From Solidesulfovibrio aerotolerans (lineage in GTDB: Bacteria; Desulfobacterota; Desulfovibrionia; Desulfovibrionales; Desulfovibrionaceae): a stretch of 64,000 bases of DNA. The stretch lies in assembly GCF_009856865.1 (NCBI RefSeq), contig NZ_WVUD01000021.1, forward strand, positions 1 through 64,000, given 5' to 3'. The notes under the pieces were generated by a model. The model searched no databases and had not been told where the DNA came from. It was given only the letters and a program-made list of their open reading frames with translations. A program made the translations under genes and the position numbers. Shown here piece by piece: positions 9,201-19,498 of the stretch (its first letter is position 1; the number at the start of each line of letters is the position of its first letter).

Positions 9201-11923
9201 ATTTTTCGGGTTACCGGGCCGTGCTCCACGACCGGATCATGGGGCTTTTGCACGCCGGGCCTGAAGCGGCCATTCTGGATACCCCCGGAGGTGTTTTCGT
9301 GCGCCGCGCCGAGGAACTCTCGGAAGAGGACCGGGTGCTCTTTCAAACCGTGGCCCGGGTCGTGGTGACTGATTCCGCCGAGACCCTGGCCGAGCAGGTG
9401 GAACGCCGCAGCCCGGCCGGGCGTCTGCCCCAGCCGCTTAACATGCTGACCCGGCAGCCTGTTGAACGGGTCTGGCAGTTGGGGGCGCGTCAGCGCATTT
9501 TCGATAATGGCCTGGGCGGCTTTACGCCTGACGGGCGCGAATATGTCGTCATGCTCGAACCAGGGCAGACCACACCCGCGCCCTGGGCCAACGTCATCGC
9601 CAGTCCGCACATCGGCACGGTGGTCAGCGAGTGCGGCAGCGCCTATACCTGGGCGCAAAACGCCCACGAATTCCGTCTGACCGCCTGGCACAACGACCCG
9701 GTCAGCGATGTCAGCGGCGAAGCCCTGTATCTGCGCGATGAAGCCACCGGGACCTTCTGGTCGCCAACGGGCCTCCCGGCCCCTGGCCGGTCCGGGACGG
9801 TCTGCCGGCACGGCTTTGGCTACAGCGTGTTCGAGCACGACGAAGCCGGCATCTCCTCGGAACTCTCCATCTATGTGGCCATGGACGCGCCGGTCAAATT
9901 CATGGTGTTTAAGCTGCGCAACCATTCCAGGCGGGCGCGCCGCCTGTCGCTGACCGGCTACTTCGAACTGGTGCTCGGGGAATGGCGGCACGCCAACCTG
10001 CTGCACATCGTTACCGAAAAAGATCCTCTGACCCAGGCGCTGTTCGCCCGCAATGCCTACGGCCGGGAATGCGGCGGCCGCATCGTCTTTGCCCAGGCCA
10101 GCGAGGGACAGCGGTCGGTGACCGGCAACCGGACCGAATTTCTCGGTCGCAACGGTACCCAGGCCAATCCCGCCGCCCTGGGGCGCACCGCGCTGTCCGG
10201 CAACACCGGGGCCGGCTTTGACCCGTGCGCCGCCATCCAGACCCGGATCGAACTGGACGAGGGCGAGGAGCGCGAGGTGGTGTTTCTCCTGGGTGCTGCC
10301 CGGGACAACGACGAAGCCCGGTATTTCATCGAACGTTTCGGCGGCCCGGCCGGGGCGCGTGGGGCCTTGGAGGCCGTCTGGGAGCACTGGAACCGGACAC
10401 TGGGCACCATCAATGTGGAAACCCCTGATCCGGCGCTGGACGTGCTGGCCAATGGCTGGCTTGTCTACCAGACCCTGTCCTGCCGGTTGTGGGGGCGCAG
10501 CGGCTATTACCAGTCCGGCGGGGCGTACGGCTTTCGCGACCAGTTGCAAGACACCATGGCCCTGGTCCACGCCGCACCGCACCTTGCCCGCGAGCAGCTC
10601 CTGCGCTGCGCCGGCCGGCAGTTTTTCCAGGGCGACGTGCAGCATTGGTGGCATCCGCCCAACGGCCAGGGCGTGCGCACCCATTTCTCCGACGACTATC
10701 TGTGGCTCCCGTATGCCACCAGCCGTTACGTGCTGACCACCGGGGACACCGGGGTTCTGGACGAGCCGGTGGCCTTTCTGGAGGGGCGCGAACTCGATCC
10801 CAACGAGGAGGCCTATTACGACCAGCCCCAGCGTTCGTCGGAAACGGCCAGCCTCTATGAGCATTGCGCCCGGGCCATACGGCACGGGCTGCGTTTCGGC
10901 GTCCACGGCCTGCCGCTTATGGGCTGCGGCGACTGGAACGACGGCATGAACCGGGTCGGCCAGGAAGGGCGGGGGGAAAGCGTCTGGCTGGCCTTTTTCC
11001 TCTACGAGAACCTAAACCTGTTTGCCACCTTGGCCCTGCGTCGTGGGGATGCCGTCCTGGCCGAAACCTGCCTTGGGCAGGCGTCCCAGCTTCGCGACAA
11101 CATCGAGGGCCAGGCCTGGGACGGGGAGTGGTACCGCCGGGCCTACTTCGACGACGGGACGCCGCTGGGTTCGGCGGAAAACCCGGAATGCCAGATCGAC
11201 TCCATCAGCCAGAGCTGGGCTGTTCTCTCGGGGGCCGGCGATCCCGGGCGGTGCAGGCAGGCCATGGCGGCGGTGGATGCGCGGCTGGTGTCACGCCCGG
11301 ACGGACTGGTCAAACTGCTGGCCCCGCCCTTTGACACCTCAAGCCTGGAGCCGGGCTACATCAAGGGCTATGTGCCCGGTGTGCGGGAAAACGGCGGACA
11401 ATACACCCATGCCGCCATCTGGGCGGCCATGGCCCTGGCCGGGCTTGGCGAGCGGGAGCGGGCCTGGGAACTCTTTGCCATGCTCAGTCCCGTGGGGCAT
11501 GGGGACAGCCCGGAAAAGGTCGCCCGTTACAAGGTCGAGCCCTATGTCATGAGTGCCGACCTCTATGCCGCGCCGCCGCATACCGGCCGGGGCGGTTGGA
11601 CGTGGTACACTGGTGCGGCCGGCTGGATGTACCGGCTGACCGTGGAAACACTGCTTGGGCTGAGCCTGGAAGTGGACCGCCTGCGCCTTACGCCCTGTCT
11701 GCCGGCCCATTGGGATTCCTATAAGATCCACTACCGCTACCGCAACACGGTCTACCACGTAACGGTTGGGCGCAGCCAAGGGCAAACAGGGCCAGACATG
11801 CAGGTGCGTCTCGACGGCGTGCTGCTTGAATCCGTCGGCCAAAGCGGGGATGAGACCGCCTATGCCCTGATTCCGTTGGCTGACGACCGCCAGGAACACG
11901 TTGTTGCAGTGGAAGTGCATTAA
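3230..11923 (+). CDS. ndvB: Cyclic beta-1,2-glucan synthase (NdvB/ChvB-like)
   Basis: A 2897-residue inner-membrane enzyme, near the usual 2800-2900 length of NdvB/ChvB. It makes cyclic beta-1,2-glucan from UDP-glucose, an osmoregulated periplasmic glucan. Two membrane helices (about 413-435 and 446-472) precede a GT84 glycosyltransferase domain with DTDTQLPR at 632 and [10 protein letters not shown] at 778-787. Further helices lie at about 830-1000. A glycoamylase-like domain follows (about 1000-1540, with [11 protein letters not shown] and [11 protein letters not shown]), then two related beta-sandwich blocks and a C-terminal GH94 phosphorylase-like domain with [10 protein letters not shown] near 2566-2575. 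The ATG at 3230 has aagga 7 nt upstream. A UDP-glucose dehydrogenase gene about 8 kb away draws on the same UDP-glucose pool. Annotation is strong; cyclisation is inferred from the family. Confidence 0.93.
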   Translation: MSIKDFGSATRARHALRNDKNTELLRSELLSLNQLALHAAKLAGLHNIDPHSGPDMLLPRLADNARVLRAAYAVVTEAATEGGRIVPAEAWLLDNFYLIEQQIGLARRHLPRGYSRQLPRLATGPLTGFPRIYDLALELISHMDGRIDNDNATQFVAAYQTVEPLTLGELWAFPIMLQLAVLENLRRVGLRIAKRREERDAAVVWADRMLATAEKEPKKLILLLAEFANADVPLTAPFVEEFHSRLQAQGASMAFIQTWVAQKLLEQGVTATQLSEAAGRTAATIQLSIANSIGSLRFIGAMDWREYVESLSVVEQTLREDPAGMHALQDFATRDRYRHVVENVARGSTHSEPAVARQAIALARAAAQRSGAGDRSAHVGYYLLDAGRPGLECAVGSRVSVKSLAARLSRTSRLLCYLGGIALLTAVATWAILGTFDRFAPGDWRYWLAALTGLLGGSALAVPLVNLAATLALSPRPLPRLDFSKGIPLEARTMVVVPTLLSSLNDIDILLEALEIRYLGNRDANLFFALLTDFPDADVRTLPGDAAVLAAARAAVTALNATYREDRPCIFYLLHRPRVFNAYEQTWMGFERKRGKLEQFNAVLRGEAASAFSEIVGDASLFGSIRYAITLDTDTQLPRDAARALVGNMAHPLNRPVYDAAKGRVVEGYAILQPRVSISLTSAGQSRFSRLYAGEAGIDPYTREVSDAYQDIFGEGSFIGKGIYDVDAFRLAVDGRFPENRILSHDLLESGYARSALVTDVDLIEEHPASYAADASRRHRWIRGDWQLIDWLLPRVPGPCGPNGAQTQRRGNPLTALSVWKLCDNLRRSLIAPALCALLGVGWLLGPGPAWVWTLAVLTVVFLPSLPAIAIGLLCKPEERSWTAHVGQTGKAAVRPLLLALLTLAFLPYEALLSLDAIAGSGLRQLFTRRGLLLWHGPAYANRNARQTLADYCLEFWFAPVLAATLALAVFFERPAAWPASLPILLLWFVAPALAWWISQPLAAPKQVLSPDQRLFLRSAARRTWRYFADFVTAKDNWLPPDNFQEYPTAMLASRTSPTNIGMALLANQAAYDFGYLCAGEFLTRTENTLSAMEKLRRYRGHFYNWYDTRTLAPLRPQYVSTVDSGNLAGCLLTLQAGLAEVKEQPVFSPAAIRGLFDTLGLLAEQAPTARAGVMAGQIGQLHDRLRTCCDNGPVRSLGDAKALLASLSGLSGALAAGLAADASVDGELGYWVRAFDDQVRALLEELELLSPGPGRPGGIATLTALAQEDAAAAKTPAAQGSGAPNAAALPRAKAAMERLGRIDALVGRCRELAVMDFEFLYDTTRDLLAIGYDVGERRRDPSCYDLLASEARLTSFLLIAEGQAPQKHWFSLGRLLTSHGGDPSLISWSGSMFEYLMPQLVMPAYANTLLDHTCKAAVSRQIEYGRQRAVPWGISESCYNAVDVDQVYQYRAFGVPGLGFKRGLGDDLVIAPYASALALLVAPGEACRNLERLAAEGFLGRQGFFEAVDYTPSRVPRGKHYAVVRAFMAHHQGMSLLSFAQALLGEPMQRRFLSFPFIRATESLLQERVPKDGATINPHAAEVSASAHPPVTEAGSIMRVFTKPDTPLPEVHLLSNGRYHVMATNAGGSYSRWHDLAVTRWREDATADSWGTFIYLRDTDTGRYWSTTHQPTLHPAESFETAFVQARAEYRRQDQAIETHTELSVSPEDDVEIRRVTLTNLSSRTRHIEMTSYAEVVMAPQNADLAHRAFSNLFVTTEILPDRQAILCTRRRRTPEEHTPWLFHLFAAPGMEVSDPSFETDRAAFIGRGRTPANPLALDAVNGPAALSNTAGSVLDPIVAIRRTVTLPPDASATVQIISGVAETREAALAVIEKYGDRHFVERAFEMAWFQSQEVLRRLGASEADAQIYGRLATSVVFGNGLRRAAPSVIARNQLGQSGLWRFAVSGDLPIILVRIGDIERIDLIRQMLQAHAYWRMKGLASDLVIINEDFSGYRAVLHDRIMGLLHAGPEAAILDTPGGVFVRRAEELSEEDRVLFQTVARVVVTDSAETLAEQVERRSPAGRLPQPLNMLTRQPVERVWQLGARQRIFDNGLGGFTPDGREYVVMLEPGQTTPAPWANVIASPHIGTVVSECGSAYTWAQNAHEFRLTAWHNDPVSDVSGEALYLRDEATGTFWSPTGLPAPGRSGTVCRHGFGYSVFEHDEAGISSELSIYVAMDAPVKFMVFKLRNHSRRARRLSLTGYFELVLGEWRHANLLHIVTEKDPLTQALFARNAYGRECGGRIVFAQASEGQRSVTGNRTEFLGRNGTQANPAALGRTALSGNTGAGFDPCAAIQTRIELDEGEEREVVFLLGAARDNDEARYFIERFGGPAGARGALEAVWEHWNRTLGTINVETPDPALDVLANGWLVYQTLSCRLWGRSGYYQSGGAYGFRDQLQDTMALVHAAPHLAREQLLRCAGRQFFQGDVQHWWHPPNGQGVRTHFSDDYLWLPYATSRYVLTTGDTGVLDEPVAFLEGRELDPNEEAYYDQPQRSSETASLYEHCARAIRHGLRFGVHGLPLMGCGDWNDGMNRVGQEGRGESVWLAFFLYENLNLFATLALRRGDAVLAETCLGQASQLRDNIEGQAWDGEWYRRAYFDDGTPLGSAENPECQIDSISQSWAVLSGAGDPGRCRQAMAAVDARLVSRPDGLVKLLAPPFDTSSLEPGYIKGYVPGVRENGGQYTHAAIWAAMALAGLGERERAWELFAMLSPVGHGDSPEKVARYKVEPYVMSADLYAAPPHTGRGGWTWYTGAAGWMYRLTVETLLGLSLEVDRLRLTPCLPAHWDSYKIHYRYRNTVYHVTVGRSQGQTGPDMQVRLDGVLLESVGQSGDETAYALIPLADDRQEHVVAVEVH

Positions 11924-12090
11924 CGATCTGACGCGCCTGGGTGTCCGGGCTCGTCGGTGGTTGTGCAAAACACCATCAGGCTGGCGCGCGTCAGTTGATG
12001 GGTGCGATGTTTGCCGCAGCAACTCCATTCGTCTGTCTTGTATCTGCAACAATTCCCAGACATTGTTTTTTTGTTCTTGACAATTGTGGT

Positions 12091-12130
12091 GGGAAATCCC
12101 GATGCTGCGACGGCTGCGCTGGGATTTCCC
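12091..12130 (+). repeat. Perfect 10-bp inverted repeat, 20-nt loop
   Basis: gggaaatccc (12091-12100) and gggatttccc (12121-12130) are exact reverse complements. They could form an RNA stem in the leader of the chemoreceptor transcript or serve as a dimeric operator. There is no T-run after it. Confidence 0.55.
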
Positions 12131-12268
12131 CTGCCCCGGCGGTGGGGCGACCGATTTCGAGTAAGGCTGCTGGGGTGCGGATCGTTGCCCGCCAAGGACG
12201 TTATTATACGGCGAAACCTTTCCGACCAGTAATAAAGAACCTAAAAAGTTCGTTGACTTGGCAGAAAT

Positions 12269-12287
12269 GCCGTGCTGGAACAGCACG
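12269..12287 (+). repeat. 7-bp hairpin in the chemoreceptor leader
   Basis: ccgtgct and agcacgg flank a 5-nt loop about 54 nt before the chemoreceptor start codon. It lies upstream of the ribosome site (aaggag at 12327-12332) and does not cover it. Confidence 0.4.
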
Positions 12288-12340
12288 GTGCCGGCGGGGT
12301 TCTTGTTTTGTGTCGGCGTATCTACCAAGGAGTCTCTTTC

Positions 12341-14728
12341 ATGACCATACGTGCCCAACTCCTCGCTTCGCTGGGAGTGCTTTTTCTCGTTGTTCTCCTG
12401 ATGTTCGGTGCCACCTGGTCGATCACCAGCCAGCAAAAGGCCGATGGTCTGATTATCAACCTGGCCGGACGCCAGCGCATGCTGGTGCAACAAATCGCCA
12501 AGGATGTTCTGGCCTATGCCCATCAGGCCAAGGCCGGGGCCGGTGCGGCCTCCCTGCCTGACGAAATTCGTAAACGGGTGGGGAAATTAAACGCCACCCA
12601 GAGCCTGCTGACCAAGGGCGGCACCTACACCAACGGCCAGACCTTCACCATTGCAGCGCCCAGCCGGGAAGCCGCCGGGTTGCTGGAAGAAGCCAGCCGC
12701 CTGGCCAAGCCCTTTGAAACCGAAGTGGAGACTATCCTGGCCAAGGGCGACGGCGCGTCGGCAGATCGGCTGGCAGCGGCCGCCGAAGTTGTCGTGGCGG
12801 CCCAGGACAAGGCTGTGGCCCGGCTGCAAACCGAAACCGAAGGCTGCGTAGCCACGCTTATGACCATTCAGGCCGGGGGCATGGGCGTATGCATCCTGGT
12901 TTTCCTGGCTGTGCTGGTGCTGCTCGGCCGCAGGCTGAACCAGCCGCTGGCCAGACTGCGCGCCTATGCCGAGGCCGTGGCCGGCGGCAATCTCAAGGCC
13001 GCGCCAGCCGGCGTCTATCCCCCGGAACTGGCCGTTGTGCGCGACGCCCTGGCCCGCATGGTGGCTTCACTGGAGGCCAAGATGGCCGAGGTGGACGGCA
13101 AAAGCCGCGAAGCCGAGCGCCATGCCGCCGAGGCTGAGCGCGCCCTGGCCGGGGTCAAGGAGCAGGAAGCCCGCACGGCCGAAGTGCTGGCCCGCCTCAA
13201 TGATGGCGCAGCCAAGGCCCGGGCGGTTTCCGAGAGTGTCATGGAGCAATCCGGGAGCCTGCTTGGCCGCATCGAGCATGTGGGGCAGGGGGCCGGGCAG
13301 CAGCGCGACCGCATGATGGACACGGCCACGGCCATGGAGGAGATGAACGCCACCGTGCTCGAAGTGGCCCGGAACGCCTCCAGCGCCGCCACCAGCGCGT
13401 CTGAAGCCAAGGACAAGGCGGTCATCGGCGCGACCGGCGTGCGTTCGGCCGTGGAGTCCATCGAGTCCATCCGCCAGCGCATCCTGGAACTCAAGGAATC
13501 CATGACCCGCCTTGGTCGGCAGGCCGACAGCATCGGGCATATCATGAACGTCATTTCCGACATCGCCGACCAGACCAATCTGCTGGCCTTAAACGCCGCC
13601 ATCGAGGCGGCCCGGGCCGGGGATGCCGGACGCGGCTTTGCCGTGGTGGCCGACGAAGTGCGCAAATTGGCGGAAAAGACCATGACCGCCACCAAGGAAG
13701 TGGGTGACGCCGTGGTGTCCATCCAGGGGCAGGCCCGGGAGAATATCGCTGCGGTCGAGTCCGCTGCCACCGGTATTGAAGAAAGCACCCGGGCGGCCGC
13801 TGCTTCCGGGCGTTTTATGGAAGAGATCGTGGGCATTGTCGATTCCACCGCGGCCCAGGTGGAGTCCATTGCCACGGCGTCTGAAGAACAGTCTGCCACC
13901 TCGGAGGAGATCAACCGGGCGGTGGAGGAAGTCAACGGCATTGCCCGGGAGACAGCCGAGGGCACGGCCGTGGCCGTCGAGTCCCTGGCGGTCCTTACGG
14001 ACCTGTCCCATGAGCTCGACGCCATCATTCGCCAGATGACCGGGGAGGCCGCTGCTCCGGCGCGCGCCGTGGTTGCCCGGCCGGCCGCGACCAAATCGCT
14101 TGTTGCTTCCCGGTCACCCGCAGCCAAGGCTCTGCCGGCGGCGCGGCCGGTCGCTGCCAAGGCATTGCCGGCAGCGCGGCCTCTCCCGGCCCGGCCAAAG
14201 CCCGCCGCCAAGCCTGCGGGCAAGGCGGCCAACGCGCCCAGGGCTTTGCCGCCCCACAGTGCTTCTGCCGCCAAACCGGCCGGCAGCAACGGCGGCTCGC
14301 CCGGGGTCTGCTCCATCGGCGGCAGCCTGTTGCAGTGGGATGAATCTTTGGCCACGGGCCTGAGCGAAGTCGACCGGCAACATCAGGTGTTGGTTTCGAT
14401 GATCTGCGATCTGCACGAAGCCATGCGGTCGGGCAAAGGCAAGGCCCAGTTGGAAACCATCATCAGCGAGCTGTCGGACTACGCGGTGGATCACTTCGGC
14501 TACGAGGAAAAGCTCATGGAGCAGTACAAGTACCCGGGGTATCTCAACCACCGCAAAGAGCATGTCGCGTTCGTGGACAAGGTCATCGCCTTTGGCAACG
14601 ATTTCCGGGAGAACCGGGCCGCCTTGACCACCGAGGTCATGAACTTTTTGAAAAACTGGCTGGTCGGCCACATCAAGGGGACGGACCAGAAGTACGCGCC
14701 GTTTTTTATTGAACGCGGCGTCAAATAA
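12341..14728 (+). CDS. Methyl-accepting chemotaxis protein with PilJ-type sensor and C-terminal hemerythrin
   Basis: A 795-residue membrane chemoreceptor. Two membrane helices (about 5-27 and 180-205) flank a periplasmic PilJ/NIT-like four-helix domain with [23 protein letters not shown] segment follows, then a signalling domain (about 330-565) with the tip [21 protein letters not shown] repetitive Ala/Pro/Lys linker (about 570-655) leads to a hemerythrin domain. All diiron ligands are visible: His681, His718, Glu722, His737, His741, His777 and Asp782. This resembles the oxygen-sensing DcrH arrangement of Desulfovibrio, but with the hemerythrin behind a PilJ-type sensor. aaggag at 12327-12332 sets the ATG at 12341. 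Likely role: aerotaxis or energy taxis by oxygen binding. O2 sensing is inferred. Confidence 0.92.
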   Translation: MTIRAQLLASLGVLFLVVLLMFGATWSITSQQKADGLIINLAGRQRMLVQQIAKDVLAYAHQAKAGAGAASLPDEIRKRVGKLNATQSLLTKGGTYTNGQTFTIAAPSREAAGLLEEASRLAKPFETEVETILAKGDGASADRLAAAAEVVVAAQDKAVARLQTETEGCVATLMTIQAGGMGVCILVFLAVLVLLGRRLNQPLARLRAYAEAVAGGNLKAAPAGVYPPELAVVRDALARMVASLEAKMAEVDGKSREAERHAAEAERALAGVKEQEARTAEVLARLNDGAAKARAVSESVMEQSGSLLGRIEHVGQGAGQQRDRMMDTATAMEEMNATVLEVARNASSAATSASEAKDKAVIGATGVRSAVESIESIRQRILELKESMTRLGRQADSIGHIMNVISDIADQTNLLALNAAIEAARAGDAGRGFAVVADEVRKLAEKTMTATKEVGDAVVSIQGQARENIAAVESAATGIEESTRAAAASGRFMEEIVGIVDSTAAQVESIATASEEQSATSEEINRAVEEVNGIARETAEGTAVAVESLAVLTDLSHELDAIIRQMTGEAAAPARAVVARPAATKSLVASRSPAAKALPAARPVAAKALPAARPLPARPKPAAKPAGKAANAPRALPPHSASAAKPAGSNGGSPGVCSIGGSLLQWDESLATGLSEVDRQHQVLVSMICDLHEAMRSGKGKAQLETIISELSDYAVDHFGYEEKLMEQYKYPGYLNHRKEHVAFVDKVIAFGNDFRENRAALTTEVMNFLKNWLVGHIKGTDQKYAPFFIERGVK

Positions 14729-14750
14729 CCATCAGATTCCCCAGGCAAAA

Positions 14751-14784
14751 AGCCCGGATCGCCAAGGCGGTCCGGGCTTTTTTT
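14751..14784. terminator. Bidirectional rho-independent terminator
   Basis: An 8-bp GC-rich stem (agcccgga / tccgggct) is flanked by A5 on the left and T6 on the right. It lies between the convergent chemoreceptor and malic enzyme genes and can stop both transcripts. Confidence 0.85.
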
Positions 14785-14815
14785 CTTCAGTCCGCCTCCA
14801 GGCGGTTGCCGTTGT

Positions 14816-16453
14816 TCAGACGAGTTCCTGGTAGTCCGGCCGGTAGACCAATTGACGGATAAAAGACTCAAAATCCTTGGGCTTGTCCACCCGGGCCAAG
14901 CCTTCGTCAAAGACCAGGGCAGCCACCCGGGCGGCTGTCTTTATTTCGGCTTCCAGGATGTCTGACTGGAGCGGGTAGAGCAGGCCCTGGGCCCGCTGGG
15001 CGTCCGTGACCTGATCGGCAACGGCCTTGGCCGCCTCGATAAACATGGTGTCCGTCACCCTTGAGGCCTTGGTGGCATAGATGGCCATGCCGATGGCCGG
15101 GAAGATGAAGAAGTTGTTGGCCTGCCCCGGCAGGAAGGTCGTTCCCGCAAAATTGACGGGCGGGAACTGCACGCCGGCCGCATAGATGGCCTTGCCGCCG
15201 CTCCAGGCATAGGCCTGTTCGGCCGTGCATTCGGCCTTTTCCGTGGGATTGGACAGGGCCAGGATGATGGGCCGCTCGTTGACGCGGCTCATGGCCTCGA
15301 CCACCTTTTTATCAAAGGCCCCGCCTGTGGTGCTCACGCCGATGATGGTGGTGGGCTTAAACGTTTCCACGGCCTCGGCAAACCGCCCCGGTCCCATGGG
15401 CGCATGCGGGTGGGCGTAGGGGAGCTGGAAGTCCACCAGATCCGTGCGCGTGGATTCAAGCAAGCCGACCGCGTCGATCATGTGGATGCGCGACCGGGCC
15501 TCTTCCAAGGTCAGGCCTTCCATGACCAGGGCCGAGCATAAGAGGTTACTCAGGCCAATGCCGGCGGAACCCGCACCGAGGAAAAGATAGGACTCGTCAC
15601 GTAATTGCGTGCCCTTGATTCTGCACGCGTTGATCATGCCCGCCAGGGTGATCCCGGCCGTGCCCTGCACGTCGTCGTTGTAGCAGCAGACCTTGTCCCG
15701 GTAGCGTTCCAGAAGATGCACGGCGTCAACACCCGTCCAGTCCTCGAAGTGGATGCAGCATTCGGGAAAAACGGTCTGCACCGCTTCCACGAATTCATCC
15801 ACAAAAGAAAAAAGATCCTCGGTTTTGGGGCGGGTCTTGCGCAGACCCAAATAGAGCGGATCGGCCAGCAGGCCCTGGTTGTTGGTCCCGGCGTCTAAAT
15901 ACAGGGGCAAAAGGCCTTCGGGCGGCACGCCGGCGGCAGCGGTGTAGAGTTGCAGTTTGCCGATGGGGATGCCCATGCCGTTGGCACCCAGGTCGCCCAG
16001 GCCCAGGATGCGGCCGCCGTCGGTCACGCAGATGAAACGCACGTCCCGGCGCGGCCAATTCTCTAAAACCTCTTTGACCTGGCCGCGCCGCTCGATGGAC
16101 AGATAGATGCCCCGGGGCTGGCGGAAAATGTGGCCGAATTTCAGGCAGGCTTCACCGATGGTGGGGTCGTAGACGATGGGCAGGAAGCGGGCCGGGTCGG
16201 ACATGATGGTCCGGTAAAAGAGCGTCTCGTTGTGGTCCAGCAGGTTGACCAGATAGATATAGCGGTCAAGGTCCGTGGACTTGTGCCCCAGCTGCATGAG
16301 CACCCGCTGCAACTGCAGATCCTGGGTCTCGGTGGCGTCCGGAACGAGGCCGATCAGCCCCAGGGCCTTTTTTTCTTTCTCACTAAAGGCGGTAGATTTG
16401 TTGCGCGAGGCGTCGATAAGGATGTCCAAGCCGTAGCGTTCGGTCTTGGCCAT
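14816..16453 (-). CDS. maeA: NAD-dependent malic enzyme (oxaloacetate-decarboxylating)
   Basis: A 545-residue cytoplasmic enzyme of the large bacterial/eukaryotic malic enzyme type, converting malate to pyruvate and CO2 with reduction of NAD(P). Visible marks are GLGDLGANGMGIPIGKL, FEDWTGVDAVHLLERY, CYNDDVQGTAG around the metal site and the nucleotide-binding FLGAGSAGIG. The C-terminal ALSNPTEKAECTAEQAY block is typical of the family. The ATG at 16453 is chosen because GGAG lies 8 nt upstream; the in-frame ATG at 16471 has no such site. The gene starts 47 nt after fumC and is probably co-transcribed with it. NAD rather than NADP preference is inferred from the subfamily. Confidence 0.93.
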   Translation of the reverse strand: MAKTERYGLDILIDASRNKSTAFSEKEKKALGLIGLVPDATETQDLQLQRVLMQLGHKSTDLDRYIYLVNLLDHNETLFYRTIMSDPARFLPIVYDPTIGEACLKFGHIFRQPRGIYLSIERRGQVKEVLENWPRRDVRFICVTDGGRILGLGDLGANGMGIPIGKLQLYTAAAGVPPEGLLPLYLDAGTNNQGLLADPLYLGLRKTRPKTEDLFSFVDEFVEAVQTVFPECCIHFEDWTGVDAVHLLERYRDKVCCYNDDVQGTAGITLAGMINACRIKGTQLRDESYLFLGAGSAGIGLSNLLCSALVMEGLTLEEARSRIHMIDAVGLLESTRTDLVDFQLPYAHPHAPMGPGRFAEAVETFKPTTIIGVSTTGGAFDKKVVEAMSRVNERPIILALSNPTEKAECTAEQAYAWSGGKAIYAAGVQFPPVNFAGTTFLPGQANNFFIFPAIGMAIYATKASRVTDTMFIEAAKAVADQVTDAQRAQGLLYPLQSDILEAEIKTAARVAALVFDEGLARVDKPKDFESFIRQLVYRPDYQELV

Positions 16454-16500
16454 GAGCGTGTCTCCATGCATTGGATTTTCGAGCAGCGGGATGCGTCCTT

Positions 16501-17904
<1,404 letters not shown>

Positions 17905-18246
17905 CTGCGTACCCCCTGCCTTGGTAATCGGCATGCAAAAAAATGCGGCCGTCTGTCCCTATGTCGCAGTCGCCGGTTCAGGAATGGACCCTACAGGACT
18001 CTGTGTAACAAAAGAACAGGCTTGTTGCCTACCGGGAAAGAACGCGGGCAGGTGCCAAGTTCTGTGAATTTTGCAATTGACGAGGGATTGTCGGATTGCC
18101 GGCCCTGTCTGGGGGGGGGCAGTGCCCCAGGCAGGGCGCGTCGGGGAGGGCGGCAGTGCGATGCTTGGTGCGGCAAGGGTTAACCCAAAAGCTGGTGCGC
18201 ATGGTCCAACGCCCCGGCGTCACACCCGTGCGCTGCTCCGTGGGGT

Positions 18247-18285
18247 CCGGGCTCACCAGAAAAAACAGCTGTCCGGTGAGCCCGG
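18247..18285. repeat. 11-bp inverted repeat with A-rich loop
   Basis: ccgggctcacc (18247-18257) and ggtgagcccgg (18275-18285) are perfect complements with a 17-nt loop that starts with an A-rich tract. The strong stem has no T-run after it. Confidence 0.6.
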
Positions 18286-18367
18286 TGATCGCTGCCAGGC
18301 CCCTGTCCACTCTGGCCTGTTGGCGCGCAGCGCAACAAAAGAGCGGCCACGCCTGGCCCCTTGGGGG

Positions 18368-18409
18368 AGTCTCCTGCCAGGAATGTTGCAACATTCCTGG
18401 CAGGAGACT
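18368..18409. repeat. Perfect 42-bp palindrome without spacer
   Basis: Positions 18368-18388 and 18389-18409 are exact reverse complements: 21 bp per arm and no unpaired base. The left arm begins agtctcctgccagg and the centre is gttgcaac. Pairing stops on both sides after this. The length is far above chance and well beyond ordinary operators. There is no T-tract, so it is not a classical terminator. Confidence 0.85.
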
Positions 18410-18529
18410 GTGGGGTGGAAGCGAGTGGGCGGTCATGCGACCTGTGGCATGGATGTCAGCCCTGTTCCATGGCCCTGTAACGCACCATTTTCTTGCGATA
18501 GAAGAATTTATGCGAAGGATGGTTGAAAT

Positions 18530-18742
18530 TTAACTGTCATCGTTTTGATCGCTGTCGTCATCATCGGCATCCGTCTCATTGTCTTCGATTTCAGCCAGGA
18601 GTGTTTCTATCTCATCGGCTAAATCAAAGAGGCGTTGTCCGTATAATTCAAATTCTTCAGTTGATTTGTCTTCCAGATAGTCAGCAACCTCTTGAAGGAT
18701 GGTTGATGCTTTCGAGATCTTTTTCTTGGTTGAGCTGTTCAT
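18530..18742 (-). CDS. Small acidic hypothetical protein
   Basis: A 70-residue protein with a Lys/Ser N-terminus, a helical middle (about 12-52) and a very acidic tail rich in Asp and Asn. No signal peptide or known domain. An AAGGTG ribosome site lies 8 nt before the ATG, with a TATAAA-like element just upstream, which supports a real gene. It is distinctly AT-rich compared with its neighbours. Such tails occur in small DNA- or protein-binding regulators and nucleic-acid mimics, but nothing specific can be claimed. Confidence 0.55.
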   Translation of the reverse strand: MNSSTKKKISKASTILQEVADYLEDKSTEEFELYGQRLFDLADEIETLLAEIEDNETDADDDDSDQNDDS

Positions 18743-18902
18743 TGTTGTGTCACCTTTTTATAATGTTACTGGTGCAGGATAGGATAGAGCACAACGCCCG
18801 TGCCTTCTTCGCGCCGGAGAGGGGCGGGGCTGTTTTTTGCGCAAATTTGTATGCCATGTGCAGTCCAAGCTGCTCAGTCCTGCTGCTGCGAATTTGCCTG
18901 CA

Positions 18903-19244
18903 TTATTGCTGTGGAGCCGGCTGGGCCGGCGATTTCGTCGTATGCCCCAGGAACCGTCCCTGTTTGTCGTAGAGGCGGGCGTTGCCGTTTTTGTCGGTCA
19001 TGACGCGTCCCAGGTAGCGGCCCTGGGGGTCATAGAGGTTTTGTTGTTTGGGGTTGGCCGTATTCGTGCTGGCCCGGCCCTGATAGCGGCCCGAGGCGTC
19101 ATAGAAGCGGGTCGCGTCGCCGGCCTGAGCCAGGGAGGCGGGAAGTGCTGCCAGGAGCAGCGCCAGCACAACAGGGCGCAGCCAGGCGATTGTGGCGTGG
19201 CTGTCTGTGTGCGGGGAGGCGGTGCCGATTAAAATGCCGCTCAC
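18903..19244 (-). CDS. Exported protein with YD-G-R-x-x-G repeats
   Basis: A 113-residue protein from a GTG start, with a long N-region, a hydrophobic segment and a cleavage-like site (ALPASLAQAGD). The mature part has three related units of about 20-25 residues: FYDASGRYQGR, LYDPQGRYLGR and LYDKQGRFLGH. The Tyr-Asp-x-x-Gly-Arg pattern looks like short beta-hairpin repeats seen in exported proteins. The start is uncertain because no good ribosome site precedes 19244. Function unknown. Confidence 0.6.
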   Translation of the reverse strand: MSGILIGTASPHTDSHATIAWLRPVVLALLLAALPASLAQAGDATRFYDASGRYQGRASTNTANPKQQNLYDPQGRYLGRVMTDKNGNARLYDKQGRFLGHTTKSPAQPAPQQ

Positions 19245-19402
19245 CTTGTGCGTTAGAGAGTCCGACCGCCATGCCGGCCACGCGGCAGTTTCCAGCCACT
19301 GGCTGCACGTTTGACCATCCCGTTATTTGTCCACGGCCGGGCCAAAGTCAAGCCCGGGAAGAGCATCAAGCCTTCAGGCTTTGTCTGTCTTTTGTTGCAT
19401 GC

Positions 19403-19441
19403 AAAAACACGCCCCTGCCGGGAGTGCCGGCAGGGGCGTGT
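19403..19441 (-). terminator. Rho-independent terminator of ugd
   Basis: A perfect 15-bp GC-rich stem (19407-19421 with 19427-19441) has a 5-nt loop. On the minus strand it is followed by T5. It lies 58 nt past the ugd stop and fits termination of that gene. Confidence 0.9.
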
Positions 19442-19498
19442 CTGGTCTGCGCAAGGCGAGGGCCGCCTTGCCACAGGCTCGGGGGACGCGGCGGTCGC

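Larger units (their letters stand above)
11924..12340. other. Intergenic region with several hairpins upstream of the hemerythrin chemoreceptor
   Basis: No gene supported. It holds a perfect 10-bp inverted repeat (12091-12130), a GC-rich stem just after it (gcccc / ggggc around 12133-12148) and a 7-bp hairpin (12269-12287). AT-rich DNA near 12050-12080 and 12195-12260 could carry the promoter of the chemoreceptor gene. Confidence 0.45.
17905..18529. other. Gene-free region with two large inverted repeats
   Basis: No supported gene in about 620 bp between the divergent end of fumC and the small acidic gene. Open frames on both strands are low in start and ribosome-site support. Because of the palindrome, two opposite frames read the same short peptide (LLPGMLQHSWQET). 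The fumC promoter should lie in 17905-18050. Confidence 0.55.

Noticed and set aside
8711-10906. 731-codon open frame on the minus strand
   Set aside because: Entirely antisense to the glucan synthase gene, whose motifs are intact. Long antisense frames are expected at this GC content; composition is Gly/His/Gln-rich and no domain is visible.
12240-12290. Sigma-54-type promoter upstream of the chemoreceptor
   Set aside because: A ttggcag-like element is present, but the required GG-N10-GC spacing is not met.
13015-14355. 446-codon minus-strand frame opposite the chemoreceptor
   Set aside because: Low-complexity Ala/Ser/Arg translation mirrored from the chemoreceptor coding strand; no ribosome site or domain.
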